A stretch of DNA of 64,000 nt from Actinomycetota bacterium (GTDB lineage Bacteria; Actinomycetota; Actinomycetes; S36-B12; CAIYMF01), in assembly GCA_026393115.1 (NCBI GenBank), contig JAPLAU010000027.1, positions 81,592-145,591 on the forward strand, given 5' to 3'. Made by a program: the position numbers and the translations under genes. The notes under the pieces are model-generated. The model was not told the origin of the DNA and did no database searches. It saw only the letters and a list, made by a program, of their open reading frames with translations. This document shows, in pieces, positions 52,124 to 64,000 of this stretch; the stretch's first letter is position 1; each line of letters begins with the position of its first letter.

Positions 52124-52143
52124 TATGCGCATATGCGTATACT
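52124..52143 (+). promoter_or_regulatory. ARG-box-like palindrome overlapping argC -10
   Basis: TATGCGCAT/ATGCGTATA (52124-52141) is an 18-bp palindrome with 8 of 9 paired positions, the size of an ARG box. It overlaps TATACT (52138-52143), which lies 6 nt before ATG 52150. ArgR binding would block a leaderless arg promoter. ArgR is encoded in this operon. Confidence 0.65.
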
Positions 52144-52149
52144 TTTCTC

Positions 52150-53181
52150 ATGGGATTCACGGTCGCGGTTGCCGGCGCCTCGGGCTACGCCGGTGGTGAA
52201 TTGCTGCGCCTGATCGCAGCACACCCCGAGTTCACTCTCGGAACGGTCACGGCGGCCTCAAATGCAGGCTCGTCGGTGACGTCAGTGCACCCGCAACTCA
52301 TCGGCGTGGTCGATGGCGTCTTCGCTCCGACAACGGCTGATTCACTGCGCGATGTGGACCTCGTCTTCACCGCCCTTCCCCACGGTGAAAGTGCCAGCCT
52401 CGTCGCGCACCTTCCAGCTGAACTACCCGTGGTCGATCTCGGTGCCGATTTCCGGCTTACCAGCGGTGCGGCGTGGACCCGGTACTACGGCGGGAGCCAC
52501 GCCGGTACCTGGGAGTACGGACTTCCGGAGTTGCCCGATCGGCGCGCGGCCATCGCAGCGAGCCACCGCATTGCCAATCCCGGTTGCTACGCCACCTCGG
52601 TAGCGCTGGGTCTGGCTCCACTTCTCAACGCAGGACTGACCGAACCCAGCGACATCGTGGTGGTGGCCGCGAGTGGCACATCAGGGGCTGGCCGCAAAGC
52701 CAGTGAATCGCTGTTGGGTAGTGAAGTCATGAACAGCATGACCACCTACAAGACCGGGGGAGCGCACCAGCACACGCCGGAGATGGAACAGTCCCTATCG
52801 TCGGTCTGCGGCGAAACGGTATCGCTCAGTTTCACGCCGATGCTGGCGCCCATGCCGCGCGGAATCCTGGCCACGTGTACCGCGCGTGTGCAGGATGGAG
52901 TCTCTGCTGACGACGTACGCGCAGCAATGCATGCGGCGTACGCAGACGAATCGTTCGTTCATTTATTGCCGGAAGGAATGTGGCCGCGCACCGCTGACAC
53001 TCTCGGATCCAATAGTGCCCATGTGCAGGTCGCGCTCGACTCTCATGCGGGACGGGTGATCGTCGTTGTCGCACTCGACAATCTGGTCAAGGGTGCAGCA
53101 GGACAAGCCGTGCAGAACGCGAATCTGGTTCTCGGTTTACCAGAGCCGATGGGTCTGCCGAGTGGGGGAGTCGCGCCGTGA
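52150..53181 (+). CDS. argC: N-acetyl-gamma-glutamyl-phosphate reductase
   Basis: 343 residues. VAVAGASGYAGGELLRLI is the NADPH Rossmann motif, and the catalytic Cys lies in IANPGCYATSVALGL. SFTPMLAPMPRGIL is the C-terminal family block. It reduces acetylglutamyl phosphate to the semialdehyde. First gene of argCJBDRGH; leaderless and probably ArgR-controlled. GTGA overlap with argJ. Confidence 0.98.
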   Translation: MGFTVAVAGASGYAGGELLRLIAAHPEFTLGTVTAASNAGSSVTSVHPQLIGVVDGVFAPTTADSLRDVDLVFTALPHGESASLVAHLPAELPVVDLGADFRLTSGAAWTRYYGGSHAGTWEYGLPELPDRRAAIAASHRIANPGCYATSVALGLAPLLNAGLTEPSDIVVVAASGTSGAGRKASESLLGSEVMNSMTTYKTGGAHQHTPEMEQSLSSVCGETVSLSFTPMLAPMPRGILATCTARVQDGVSADDVRAAMHAAYADESFVHLLPEGMWPRTADTLGSNSAHVQVALDSHAGRVIVVVALDNLVKGAAGQAVQNANLVLGLPEPMGLPSGGVAP

Positions 53182-54329
53182 GTGTCACTGCTGCTGCCGG
53201 ATTTCGAGCCTCAGGAGTCGCCGCCGGACTGAAGTCGTCAGGGGCACCCGACGTGGCACTCGTGGTGAACGACGGCCCGAGCGCGACTGCTGCCGCCGTT
53301 TTCACGTCCAATCGCATCAAGGCAGCGCCGGTGATGTGGTCGCAGCAGTGCATTGCCACGGGGCAATCTCGAGCAGTGGTACTTAACTCTGGTGGGGCGA
53401 ATGCCTGCACGGGTCCTGAAGGTTTTGCCGACACGCACCACACGGCTGAGCACGTGGCATCGATCGTCGGTGTAGGACCAATCGATGTGCTGGTGTGTAG
53501 TACGGGCTTGATCGGTGAGCGGCTGCCGATGCCACGACTGCTCACTGGAATCGACGTCGCGCATGCGGCACTGTCGGTAGATGGTGGTGCAGATGCTGCC
53601 CGAGCCATCATGACTACCGACAGCGTTCCGAAGACCGCGGTTGCGTCGGCGCACGGCATCACTGTTGGCGGAATGGCGAAAGGCGCGGGCATGCTCGCGC
53701 CGGGTCTGGCGACAATGCTTGTTGTTCTCACCACTGACGCCGAAGCAACGTCGAATGATCTCGACGAGGCACTTCGGTCGGCGACGCAGGCTACTTTCGA
53801 TCTGCTCGACTCCGACGGCTGTATGTCGACCAACGACACAGTGATTTTGATGGCGAGCGGCGCCTCGGGAGTCACGCCTTCATTGCCGGTGCTTTCAAGT
53901 TTGGTCCGAGACGTGTGCGGTGACTTGGCACGTCAACTGATGTCTGACGCCGAAGGGTCGAGCAAGGACATCACCATCACAGTTACCTCGGCTGCTTCAA
54001 TCGATGAAGCCGTTACTGTGGCACGCGCAGTGTCACGCAGCAACCTGTTCAAGTGCGCAATCACCGGAGAAGACCCCAACTGGGGTCGGGTGTTGGCAGC
54101 GGTCGGAACCACAGATGCCGTTTACGAGCCTGACGAGATCGATGTCGCGATCAACGGAGTGTGGGTGTGTCGCAACGGATCGGTAGGAGACTCACGTGAC
54201 TTGGTCGACATGAGTGGCCGAGCAGTTGAAGTCGCGATTGATCTACGGGCCGGTGACTGCGAAGCGTCCCTCCTTACCAACGATCTCACTGCCGCTTACG
54301 TTCACGAAAATTCGGCCTACTCAACATGA
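53178..54329 (+). CDS. argJ: Glutamate N-acetyltransferase (ornithine acetyltransferase)
   Basis: 383 residues. The self-cleavage site is in [17 protein letters not shown], where Thr becomes the N-terminal nucleophile of the beta chain. N-terminal [11 protein letters not shown] and C-terminal [13 protein letters not shown] are family blocks. It recycles acetyl from acetylornithine to glutamate; some members are also acetyl-CoA dependent. No separate argA is seen here. ATGA overlap with argB. Confidence 0.97.
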   Translation: MSVTAAAGFRASGVAAGLKSSGAPDVALVVNDGPSATAAAVFTSNRIKAAPVMWSQQCIATGQSRAVVLNSGGANACTGPEGFADTHHTAEHVASIVGVGPIDVLVCSTGLIGERLPMPRLLTGIDVAHAALSVDGGADAARAIMTTDSVPKTAVASAHGITVGGMAKGAGMLAPGLATMLVVLTTDAEATSNDLDEALRSATQATFDLLDSDGCMSTNDTVILMASGASGVTPSLPVLSSLVRDVCGDLARQLMSDAEGSSKDITITVTSAASIDEAVTVARAVSRSNLFKCAITGEDPNWGRVLAAVGTTDAVYEPDEIDVAINGVWVCRNGSVGDSRDLVDMSGRAVEVAIDLRAGDCEASLLTNDLTAAYVHENSAYST

Positions 54330-55219
54330 CCGGCAACACGCCGCACGAGGCCGCGGCCAAGGCAGAGGTGATGGCCGAAGTGCTTCCGTGGCTTGAACGC
54401 TTCCGCGGAGCCACCGTCGTTCTCAAGTACGGCGGAAACGCCATGGTCGATCCTGCGTTGTCAGCGGCCTTCGCTGCCGACGTTGTATTCCTGCGTCTAG
54501 TCGGGTTGCGCCCGGTCGTGGTGCACGGTGGCGGTCCGCAGATTTCATCCATGCTCGATCGACTCGGTATTGCAAGTGAGTTTCGAGGTGGATTACGCGT
54601 TACGACACCTGAAGCGATGGATATCGTACGCATGGTTCTCACCGGTCAGGTCCAGCGCGAAATCGTGGGACTGCTGAACGCTCACGGACCGTGGGCTGTC
54701 GGAATTTCCGGGGAAGACGCTCATCTGTTTACTGCCGAACGCCGCGGCACGGTGATTGACGGTGTCGAAGTTGACTTGGGACTCGTCGGTGATGTCACTC
54801 ACGTCAGGCCCGACCTTGTGTTGGAGATGCTTGACCGTGACCTCATTCCTGTGGTGTCGAGTATCGGTGTTGGAATCGACGGACAGGTGTACAACGTCAA
54901 CGCTGACACGGCAGCAGGTGCGCTTGCCGTAGCGGTCGGCGCACGCAAGATGGTCGTGCTGACGGACGTCGCGGGGCTCTACCGCGATTGGCCGACCAGC
55001 GAGGAAGTAGTTGCCACCATCGAGGCGAGTGAACTACGGGCGCTTCTGCCCGACCTTGAAAGTGGCATGGTGCCCAAAATGGAAGCCTGCCTGCGTGCCG
55101 TTGAGGGCGGAGTGGAACGCGCTCACGTCATCGACGGTCGGGTGCCACATTCGGTGCTCCTTGAAGTGTTCACGGACCGCGGCGTCGGAACCATGGTGCT
55201 TCCGGACGGTGGGCAGTGA
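54326..55219 (+). CDS. argB: Acetylglutamate kinase
   Basis: 297 residues of the amino-acid kinase fold. KYGGNAM is the catalytic lysine region; [18 protein letters not shown] binds acetylglutamate, and [16 protein letters not shown] binds ATP. The N-terminal helix extension (about 1-25) resembles arginine-inhibited hexameric enzymes, so feedback inhibition is likely. Coupled to argJ and argD by 4-bp overlaps. Confidence 0.97.
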   Translation: MTGNTPHEAAAKAEVMAEVLPWLERFRGATVVLKYGGNAMVDPALSAAFAADVVFLRLVGLRPVVVHGGGPQISSMLDRLGIASEFRGGLRVTTPEAMDIVRMVLTGQVQREIVGLLNAHGPWAVGISGEDAHLFTAERRGTVIDGVEVDLGLVGDVTHVRPDLVLEMLDRDLIPVVSSIGVGIDGQVYNVNADTAAGALAVAVGARKMVVLTDVAGLYRDWPTSEEVVATIEASELRALLPDLESGMVPKMEACLRAVEGGVERAHVIDGRVPHSVLLEVFTDRGVGTMVLPDGGQ

Positions 55220-56409
55220 CCGACAGCGAGGTGTGGCAGAAGCGTTGGTCGCAGGTGATGGCCAACAACTACGGAACGCCCGCGCTCACTCTGGTACGAG
55301 GCGAGGGTGCCCGGGTGTGGGATATCGAGGGCACTGAGTATCTCGACCTCGTTGCCGGCATCGCGGTGAACTCGTTAGGGCACGCCCACCCAGCTGTCGT
55401 AGAGGCGGTGTCTCGCCAGGTGGCAACTCTCGGACACACCAGCAATCTGGCTATTCATGAGCCAGGAGTGCGGTTGGCAGAGCGGTTGCTTGCAGTTCTT
55501 GACCCTGAGGGTGCGCGCGGAGGACGGGTGTTCTTCTGCAATTCGGGCGCCGAGGCAAATGAGGCAGCCTTCAAGTTGAGCCGCCTGACGGGCCGTACGC
55601 AGGTCGTTGCGGCGACGAATTCTTTTCACGGACGCACCATGGGGGCGTTGGCGCTCACCGGCCAGCCGGCGAAGCAGGATCCTTTCCGGCCACTTCCTGG
55701 CGACGTCACGTTCGTTGAGTACGGCGACACACCCGCACTTACCGAGGCTGTCACAGCCACCACTGCAGCTGTCGTTCTTGAACCTGTGCAGGGCGAAGGG
55801 GGTGTGCTCCCAGCTCCCGATGGTTACCTCACCGAAGCGCAAGAGATCGCTCACGCTAGCGGCGCATTACTCATTCTTGACGAGGTGCAAACCGGCGTTG
55901 GTCGCACCGGCAATTGGTTCGCATTCCAGCAGGCGGACGTTGCCCCCGATGTTGTCACTCTCGCCAAGGGATTAGGTGGTGGCCTCCCAATCGGAGCGAT
56001 GGTGGCCTTTGGGGCCGCCGCGACACTACTGACACCTGGTACCCACGGGTCGACATTCGGAGGTAACCCAGTTTCATGTGCAGCCGCGCTCGCTGTGCTT
56101 GACACGATCGACGAACAGGGCTTGGTCGCACGGGCGTCGACAGTGGGGGAGTACCTGAGCGCGCAACTCGCTGGGCATTCACTTGTCGCTTACGTGCGTG
56201 GACACGGTCTCATGCTTGGGGTTGTCTTGAATGAGCCCTTGGCGCGTGAGGTGGAAGTGTCCGCTCGTCAACACGGCGTGCTCGTGAACGCGATTGGTGC
56301 TGACGTAATCCGCCTTGTTCCGCCGCTGACCATCACCGACGACGATGTCAGGTTGTTCCTTGATCGTTGGCCGAAGATTGTTGATGCTGCGTTGGGAGTG
56401 AAGCAATGA
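55216..56409 (+). CDS. argD: Acetylornithine aminotransferase
   Basis: 397 residues, fold-type I PLP enzyme. [43 protein letters not shown] and the PLP-lysine motif [15 protein letters not shown] are typical. It transfers amino groups from glutamate to the semialdehyde. It can double as DapC in lysine synthesis in other bacteria; not testable here. Confidence 0.97.
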   Translation: MTDSEVWQKRWSQVMANNYGTPALTLVRGEGARVWDIEGTEYLDLVAGIAVNSLGHAHPAVVEAVSRQVATLGHTSNLAIHEPGVRLAERLLAVLDPEGARGGRVFFCNSGAEANEAAFKLSRLTGRTQVVAATNSFHGRTMGALALTGQPAKQDPFRPLPGDVTFVEYGDTPALTEAVTATTAAVVLEPVQGEGGVLPAPDGYLTEAQEIAHASGALLILDEVQTGVGRTGNWFAFQQADVAPDVVTLAKGLGGGLPIGAMVAFGAAATLLTPGTHGSTFGGNPVSCAAALAVLDTIDEQGLVARASTVGEYLSAQLAGHSLVAYVRGHGLMLGVVLNEPLAREVEVSARQHGVLVNAIGADVIRLVPPLTITDDDVRLFLDRWPKIVDAALGVKQ

Positions 56410-56903
56410 GTGTTGCTCGTACCAAGACGGCGCGACACCGTCGCATTATCGAGATCCTCGAAGGCGGTGATGTGCACACCCAACACGAACTACGTTGCAA
56501 GCTGGAGGTTGAGGGCCTGAGTGTGACCCAAGCCACTCTCTCGCGCGATCTCGACGAAATTGGCGCAGTCAAGGTCGACTCCGCTGAGGGGTCGGTGTAT
56601 AGCGTTCCTGCGGAAGGCGGCACTGTCCCTGATGCCGAGACTGACTCCGCTACCAGGCTTGCTCGCGCATTGGGTGACCTTCTCGCCAGCGCCGACTACT
56701 CGGCCAACATTGTGGTCTTGCGCACGCCGCCTGGTGCTGCACAGTACCTTGCCTCAGCCATCGACCATGCGCGGCTTGATGACGTCCTCGGTACGATTGC
56801 TGGCGATGACACCGTCATGCTGGTAACTCGTCATCCTGCTGGTGGTGCGGCGACGGCCGCGGCGCTTCTTCGACTTGCTCGCAGGCGAAGGGTTACCCGA
56901 TGA
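56406..56903 (+). CDS. argR: Arginine repressor
   Basis: 165 residues. The N-terminal winged-helix DNA-binding domain (about 8-75) carries the [19 protein letters not shown] helix region. The C-terminal trimerisation domain (about 90-160) has the arginine-binding GDDTVML. It should repress its own operon through the palindrome before argC. ATGA overlap with argD. Gene order argD-argR-argG is usual for actinobacteria. Confidence 0.96.
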   Translation: MSVARTKTARHRRIIEILEGGDVHTQHELRCKLEVEGLSVTQATLSRDLDEIGAVKVDSAEGSVYSVPAEGGTVPDAETDSATRLARALGDLLASADYSANIVVLRTPPGAAQYLASAIDHARLDDVLGTIAGDDTVMLVTRHPAGGAATAAALLRLARRRRVTR

Positions 56904-56964
56904 ACGACTCAACCGTACGTCCCATATCGCTCACCAACACCGCACCGACACAGGGAGAATCAAA

Positions 56965-59629
<2,665 letters not shown>

Positions 59630-59639
59630 TGGTCATCTT

Positions 59640-59676
59640 TGGTCAATCGAATCCCGTCACGGGCACCTTCTGACCA
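59640..59676 (+). terminator. Bidirectional hairpin between argH and the CPBP gene
   Basis: TGGTCA (59640-59645) pairs with TGACCA (59671-59676), with CCCG-TCA-CGGG inside. It sits between convergent genes and is probably shared. No strong U-tract. Confidence 0.45.
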
Positions 59677-59703
59677 GAGAAGCGGGGGTGCACGCGAGAG
59701 CCG

Positions 59704-60570
59704 TTAGTCGACTGTCGTCTTGCTGCGGGTGTCGGCGGTCCAGTCGCTGCCGAAGTGTGCGGGGTAGGAAATGCGCTCCCCGCCTCCGGTGGTCAGGTGC
59801 CAAGCCACTGTTGCCACTCCAAGTAGCAGCATTGAGATGGCAGCAACCCAGCCGAATTCTCCGATCAGATCGCTGTGGCCCGTGAACCCTCCGATGAAGG
59901 CTGTGGCGACCAGAGCATTCCAGCCTCCGTGGGCTACCACGCTGGGCCAGATGGCGCGCGACCGATCAGTGATCACGCTCACAAAGCAGCCGAAACCAAA
60001 GATCGCCACGGTGAACGCGGGCAGTCCACTCACGCTCCCGTACCAACCCATCAGTACCACCGGCACGTGATAGATCCACCAGATCGCAGTCACGATCAGC
60101 ACGGCTGGCAGGAAGGTAAAACGGCGCCGCACGAGTGGCCACAAGAAGCCACGCCAACCGATTTCCTCGCCAGTGGCGGTGAGCATGGCCATCGGCACCG
60201 AGAACCACGCCCCTGTTAATGCCGCGACAACCAGTGGGGAATCCGTGGTGATCAGCCCGGCGCTGGCAGCCAACCAGTAGCCGAGAAGTCCGACAGCGAT
60301 GGGGAGCAGTCCCGCGAACAGCCACCAGTTCAGCCGCCCCCACACGATGACGCCGGGGCCGAGAAAGCGGGCGGCGAGAGCGCCCACGGTGGGTGCCGCC
60401 ATGCCGACGAGCGCCCAGTTCTGCGAGTTGCCGTTGGCCTCTGTGGGTCGTAGCGCGAGGACACCAACTACGTAGACCGCGATCAGTGCGCCGAAGTAGA
60501 GCACCAGTCGACGCACGTCTCGGGTTGGTTCGACTCGAGGGTTAGTCGCACTCGCAGCGATGGTGGGCAC
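59704..60570 (-). CDS. CPBP-family intramembrane metalloprotease
   Basis: 288 residues, about eight hydrophobic segments. The motif TGEEIGWRGFLWPL (about 140-153) carries the EExxxR catalytic residues of the CAAX-protease/Abi family; WIYHVPVV and VVAHGGWNAL supply the conserved His regions. GTG start. The substrate is unknown; members act on prenylated or membrane peptides or in immunity. It is alone on the minus strand, so no context clue. Confidence 0.88.
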   Translation of the reverse strand: MPTIAASATNPRVEPTRDVRRLVLYFGALIAVYVVGVLALRPTEANGNSQNWALVGMAAPTVGALAARFLGPGVIVWGRLNWWLFAGLLPIAVGLLGYWLAASAGLITTDSPLVVAALTGAWFSVPMAMLTATGEEIGWRGFLWPLVRRRFTFLPAVLIVTAIWWIYHVPVVLMGWYGSVSGLPAFTVAIFGFGCFVSVITDRSRAIWPSVVAHGGWNALVATAFIGGFTGHSDLIGEFGWVAAISMLLLGVATVAWHLTTGGGERISYPAHFGSDWTADTRSKTTVD

Positions 60571-60675
60571 ACGCGAAGAAGATCAGGAGTGCAGTGATCG
60601 CGCAAGCGGACGTGTAGGCGTGACCATGCGGGGCGCACGGGCGGACACCGACGAACCTCTGCCAGAATCACGCCC

Positions 60676-61743
60676 ATGCGGTCAGGCGGGGTGCAGAGTG
60701 ATATGGCACGCGCAATGGCACCAAGGCAGCCCATGGGCACCACGGTGGCCGGTCACCTCTTGCCGCGCTGGCTGTGGGGAACACGGCAACGGGCCACGCA
60801 GTGGCCGGCTCCGATGAAGAATGCCGCGTACTACCTGTGGCTGGTGGCCGATGGCGATCGACCGCGCGTCGTTTCGACCCTCTCGCGGCGATTGCTGTCG
60901 CGTCATCCTGTGACGTACCGCCAAAAAATGATGTACAAACTGTCGCGCGATCGACGGCCGATTCTGACCACGATGGCAGACAAAGTGGCGGTGCGCGCTT
61001 ACGTGCGGGAACGCGCGGGCGAACGATGGCTTAAGCAGGCTTACGCAGTCGCCGACCGTGCTTCGGAGATCCCGTGGGAAGTACTTCCGAAAGAGGCGGT
61101 CTTCAAGGTGAATCACGGTTCGAGTGGTACTGTCATCGTCGCTCAGCACGCCGACCCACGCACCGAACTACCCGATCCCAAATCCAAGCCCGGCTGGACG
61201 CGCTTCGTGGTGCACCCCGACAGTGTGACGCCCGAGCAGATTGGCGCGCTGCTCGATTACTGGCTCGGACTCAGATACGGATACTGCGAAACGCAATCGC
61301 CGGAGTGGGCCTACACCGGTATTCGTCCGCAGATCTTGGTGGAGGAGTTGATTAGGGGGAGTGGCCCGTGTTTGCCCGAGGAGCTCTGGATGCATTGTTT
61401 CGATGGCGAGGTGGCGCAGTACCTCGTCGTCGGTCGTTCGGATACCTTCGACGAAGTCGATCTACATCGCTTCATGGATGACGAAGCAGAGCAAGCGCGC
61501 GATGCCTCCGGACTTGATGACGAAGTCTGGGATGCGGTCGTTGAAGCCTCACGCCGATTGTCGGCCGAGACCGACAGTCTGAGGGTGGATTGGTTGCTCA
61601 GCGATCGCGGACCTCTGCTCGCAGAACTCACCAATTACCCAGGAGCCGGAAGACTCGAATTCAACGGCCACGCGTTTCTTTCCCCACAGCAAGTACATGA
61701 ACAGATGACCTCCCGATGGGATGTTCCTGCGCGATACGTCTGA
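60676..61743 (+). CDS. TupA-like ATP-grasp protein, orphan
   Basis: 355 residues matching the teichuronopeptide-type (TupA-like) ATP-grasp family: TMADKVAVRAYVRERAGE, VFKVNHGSSGTVIV, then LLDYWLGLRYGYCETQSPEWAYTG and the metal-binding LAELTNYPGAG near the C-terminus. These are usually found in cell-surface polymer clusters with glycosyltransferases, which are absent here. The start is ATG 60676 without a good RBS; the ATG at 60706 or a later one could be used instead. It would ligate an amino or carboxyl compound; target unknown. Confidence 0.8.
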   Translation: MRSGGVQSDMARAMAPRQPMGTTVAGHLLPRWLWGTRQRATQWPAPMKNAAYYLWLVADGDRPRVVSTLSRRLLSRHPVTYRQKMMYKLSRDRRPILTTMADKVAVRAYVRERAGERWLKQAYAVADRASEIPWEVLPKEAVFKVNHGSSGTVIVAQHADPRTELPDPKSKPGWTRFVVHPDSVTPEQIGALLDYWLGLRYGYCETQSPEWAYTGIRPQILVEELIRGSGPCLPEELWMHCFDGEVAQYLVVGRSDTFDEVDLHRFMDDEAEQARDASGLDDEVWDAVVEASRRLSAETDSLRVDWLLSDRGPLLAELTNYPGAGRLEFNGHAFLSPQQVHEQMTSRWDVPARYV

Positions 61744-61787
61744 TCTGTTCGAGTCCCCGTCGTCGAAACTGGACTGAGTGAGGAAAG

Positions 61788-63089
61788 ATGGCGATCATGA
61801 GCGCGATCCTCGATGAACTGCAGGCACGCAACCTGCTTGCCCAGTCAACCGACCTCGACGCGCTCGCGCGTGACCTCTCTGCAGCACCGGTCACGCTCTA
61901 CTGCGGCTTCGACCCGACGGCCCCGAGTTTGCACCTTGGCAACTTGTCTCAGATTCTCACCGTGCGGCGTTTCCAGCAGCACGGGCATCGTCCACTGGCG
62001 CTTGTGGGCGGAGCCACCGGCCTGATCGGTGATCCGAAGATGACGGGCGAGCGCACCCTCAACGATGCCGACACCGTTTCGGAGTGGGTGCTGCGTATCC
62101 GAGAGCAGGTCGAGCGCTTCTACGAATTCGACGGACCCAATGCCGCCATCGTCGTCAACAACCTTGACTGGACTGCACCGGTGACCGCTATCGAGTTCCT
62201 CCGCGACATCGGAAAGCACTTCAGCGTTAACCGCATGCTCGACCGTGAGGCGGTGGCGGCACGGCTTGCCGGCCCTGGGATTTCGTTCACCGAATTTTCC
62301 TACGCACTCCTGCAATCGTTTGACTACCTTGAGTTGTACCGACGTTATGGCTGCACCTTGCAGACCGGCGGTTCCGACCAGTGGGGCAACATCACAGCCG
62401 GTGTTGACCTCGTGCGTCGCGCTGAAGGCCAGCACGTCCATGCGCTCACCACTCCGCTTATCACCAAGGCCGATGGCACCAAGTTCGGAAAGACTGAGAG
62501 CGGCACGATCTGGCTGGACGCCGCGCTCACTTCTCCTTACGCATTCCACCAGTTCTGGCTTAATGCTGACGATCGCGATATTCCAACACTGTTGCGCACC
62601 TTCTCATTCGGCACGATTGAGGAGATTGAGTCTCTGGAACAAGCCAGCCGCGACGAGCCTGCCAAACGAGCAGCTCAGCGCGCGCTGGCCGACGAGCTCA
62701 CCACCCTCGTGCACGGCGCTGACGAGGCCCGTGCGGCCAATTCAGCAGCTGCCGCACTGTTCGGTAGGGGAGACCTCGCTGAGCTGCCTGAGCACGCCTT
62801 GGCCGCTGCCTTGACCGAAGCGGGCGTGGGAGTGGTGGAGCCCAGTGAGGTTGTTGACGGAAACCTGCCGCCCGTCAGCGAACTGCTGGTCCGAGCAGGC
62901 CTCTGCGCCAGTAAGGGGGCGGCTCGTCGCACGGTTGCGGAGGGTGGGGTCTCAATCAACAACGAGCGAGTCGCTGCAGAGTCCGCCGATGCCCCGATTC
63001 CCTTGCAGCAGTTGCTTTTTGGGCAGTGGCTCGTGCTGCGTCGAGGCCGTCGATCCTTTGCGGGTATCCGCTTAACTCCCGCTGAATGA
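61788..63089 (+). CDS. tyrS: Tyrosyl-tRNA synthetase
   Basis: 433 residues, class I, type TyrRS1. HIGH-like region [13 protein letters not shown], tyrosine-binding residues in [19 protein letters not shown]-like KFGKTESG, and a C-terminal S4 RNA-binding domain (about 360-425, [20 protein letters not shown]). GAGGAAAG is next to ATG 61788; ATG 61797 is a possible second start. It is the last gene before the rRNA operon. Confidence 0.97.
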   Translation: MAIMSAILDELQARNLLAQSTDLDALARDLSAAPVTLYCGFDPTAPSLHLGNLSQILTVRRFQQHGHRPLALVGGATGLIGDPKMTGERTLNDADTVSEWVLRIREQVERFYEFDGPNAAIVVNNLDWTAPVTAIEFLRDIGKHFSVNRMLDREAVAARLAGPGISFTEFSYALLQSFDYLELYRRYGCTLQTGGSDQWGNITAGVDLVRRAEGQHVHALTTPLITKADGTKFGKTESGTIWLDAALTSPYAFHQFWLNADDRDIPTLLRTFSFGTIEEIESLEQASRDEPAKRAAQRALADELTTLVHGADEARAANSAAAALFGRGDLAELPEHALAAALTEAGVGVVEPSEVVDGNLPPVSELLVRAGLCASKGAARRTVAEGGVSINNERVAAESADAPIPLQQLLFGQWLVLRRGRRSFAGIRLTPAE

Positions 63090-63242
63090 GGCCTTCGGAC
63101 CCCCCGATTTGGAGTCTGGGCCGTCCGAGAGTAGTGTTCATCTTCGGCGCTGGACCTCTTCGGAGGTTCCGGGTGGCTCCACTGAAACGTTAAGTTTCGA
63201 GGTAGCAATCATCCTGGGCGCCACGCCGAAAGGCCCTCGAGT

Positions 63243-63271
63243 TTGACCCGAAGGCGCTAGGCGGGTAAGTT
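63243..63271 (+). promoter_or_regulatory. rRNA operon promoter
   Basis: TTGACC (63243-63248) and TAAGTT (63266-63271), spaced by 17 bp. The start is predicted near 63278, leaving a leader of about 185 nt. Confidence 0.8.
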
Positions 63272-63327
63272 AGAAAGGTCGCCTTAAAGCGGGCCCGAAA
63301 GGGTCTCATTTGATGCGCGCCCGTAAC

Positions 63328-63348
63328 TTGAGAACTCAACAGTGTGCC
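63328..63348 (+). promoter_or_regulatory. rrn leader antitermination-like motif
   Basis: TTGAGAACTCAACAG-type sequence, common in actinobacterial rrn leaders near boxA. A hairpin TTGTCT/AGACAA (63442-63462) just before the 16S 5' end may be an RNase III processing arm. Confidence 0.45.
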
Positions 63349-63464
63349 AAATGTCAATGCCAAAAACCCCGTCTATGGCGTTCCGGTTTACCGGATCGTC
63401 TGACGGATTTCTTTGAGGCAGACAGATAGCTTCGAGCTAGCTTGTCTTGCCAGAACAGACAATC

Positions 63465-64000
<536 letters not shown>

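Larger units (their letters stand above)
63090..63464 (+). other. Intergenic region: tyrS tail and rrn leader
   Basis: No gene in this 375-nt stretch. It has TCGGAC (63095-63100)/GTCCGA (63123-63128), a UUCG-loop hairpin ACCTC-TTCG-GAGGT (63154-63167), GAAAC/GTTTC (63184-63198), the rrn promoter, and the 16S leader. Confidence 0.7.

Noticed and set aside
63090..63464. tRNA gene in the rrn leader
   Set aside because: I find no cloverleaf or TTCGAATCC-type T-arm; only short hairpins.

Overview
This is a densely packed chromosomal segment of an actinobacterium (Actinomycetota, class Actinomycetes by gene content) with moderately high GC, judged by eye at about 60%. The evidence is the partial 16S rRNA gene at the right edge, frequent GTG starts, and lineage-typical genes: a Trp-operon-associated membrane protein, an HGxxPAAW protein, BldD, the mIHF-type nucleoid protein and a helicase-dead PriA. 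I cannot place it below class level. I saw no insertion sequence, prophage, CRISPR array or tRNA.

Layout. 1-6624: tryptophan locus (trpE 3' end, Trp-associated membrane protein, HGxxPAAW protein, trpC, trpB, trpA), with a two-component system and a DUF2752 protein inside it. 6741-9120: MauE/DoxX-like protein, DsbA-like protein and lgt, an extracytoplasmic thiol-redox and lipoprotein set. 9234-15226: gltB-gltD. 15277-18316: pyk, an AbiEi-like orphan and bldD (minus strand). 18510-28456: pyrimidine operon pyrR-pyrB-pyrC-carA-carB-pyrK-pyrD-pyrF. 28467-32166: mihF, gmk, rpoZ, coaBC, metK. 32213-41169: priA, def, fmt, rsmB, rpe, ribD, ribE, ribBA, ribH. 41194-42358: hisE, hisG. 42355-44092: MFS transporter (minus) and a divergent SseB-like gene. 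44319-46510: infC, rpmI, rplT and a SpoU-type rRNA methyltransferase. 46663-48442: a tandem pair of paralogous, apparently undescribed 2-oxoglutarate/Fe(II) oxygenase-like proteins. 48539-52122: pheS-pheT. 52150-59629: argC-J-B-D-R-G-H. 59704-61743: CPBP protease (minus) and a TupA-like ATP-grasp protein. 61788-63089: tyrS. 63090-64000: rrn promoter, leader and the 16S rRNA 5' part.

Regulation. Most operons use 4- to 8-bp start/stop overlaps. Where a new transcript seems to begin, a TANNNT hexamer often lies 6-7 nt before the start codon (trpC, DUF2752, pyk, mihF, priA, def, rpe, hisE, pheS, argC), which implies leaderless mRNAs. In three cases the upstream gene's TAG stop forms the start of the hexamer. 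argC has an 18-bp ARG-box-like palindrome overlapping its -10. pyrR has a short leader that looks like a PyrR-binding hairpin enclosing the ribosome-binding site. infC apparently starts at ATC behind a structured leader.

The best candidate for something new is the tandem oxygenase pair between the translation genes infC-rpmI-rplT-spoU and pheST. Both copies keep an HxD...H...R signature. Inverted repeats precede both, and the second has a Gly-Met repeat tail.
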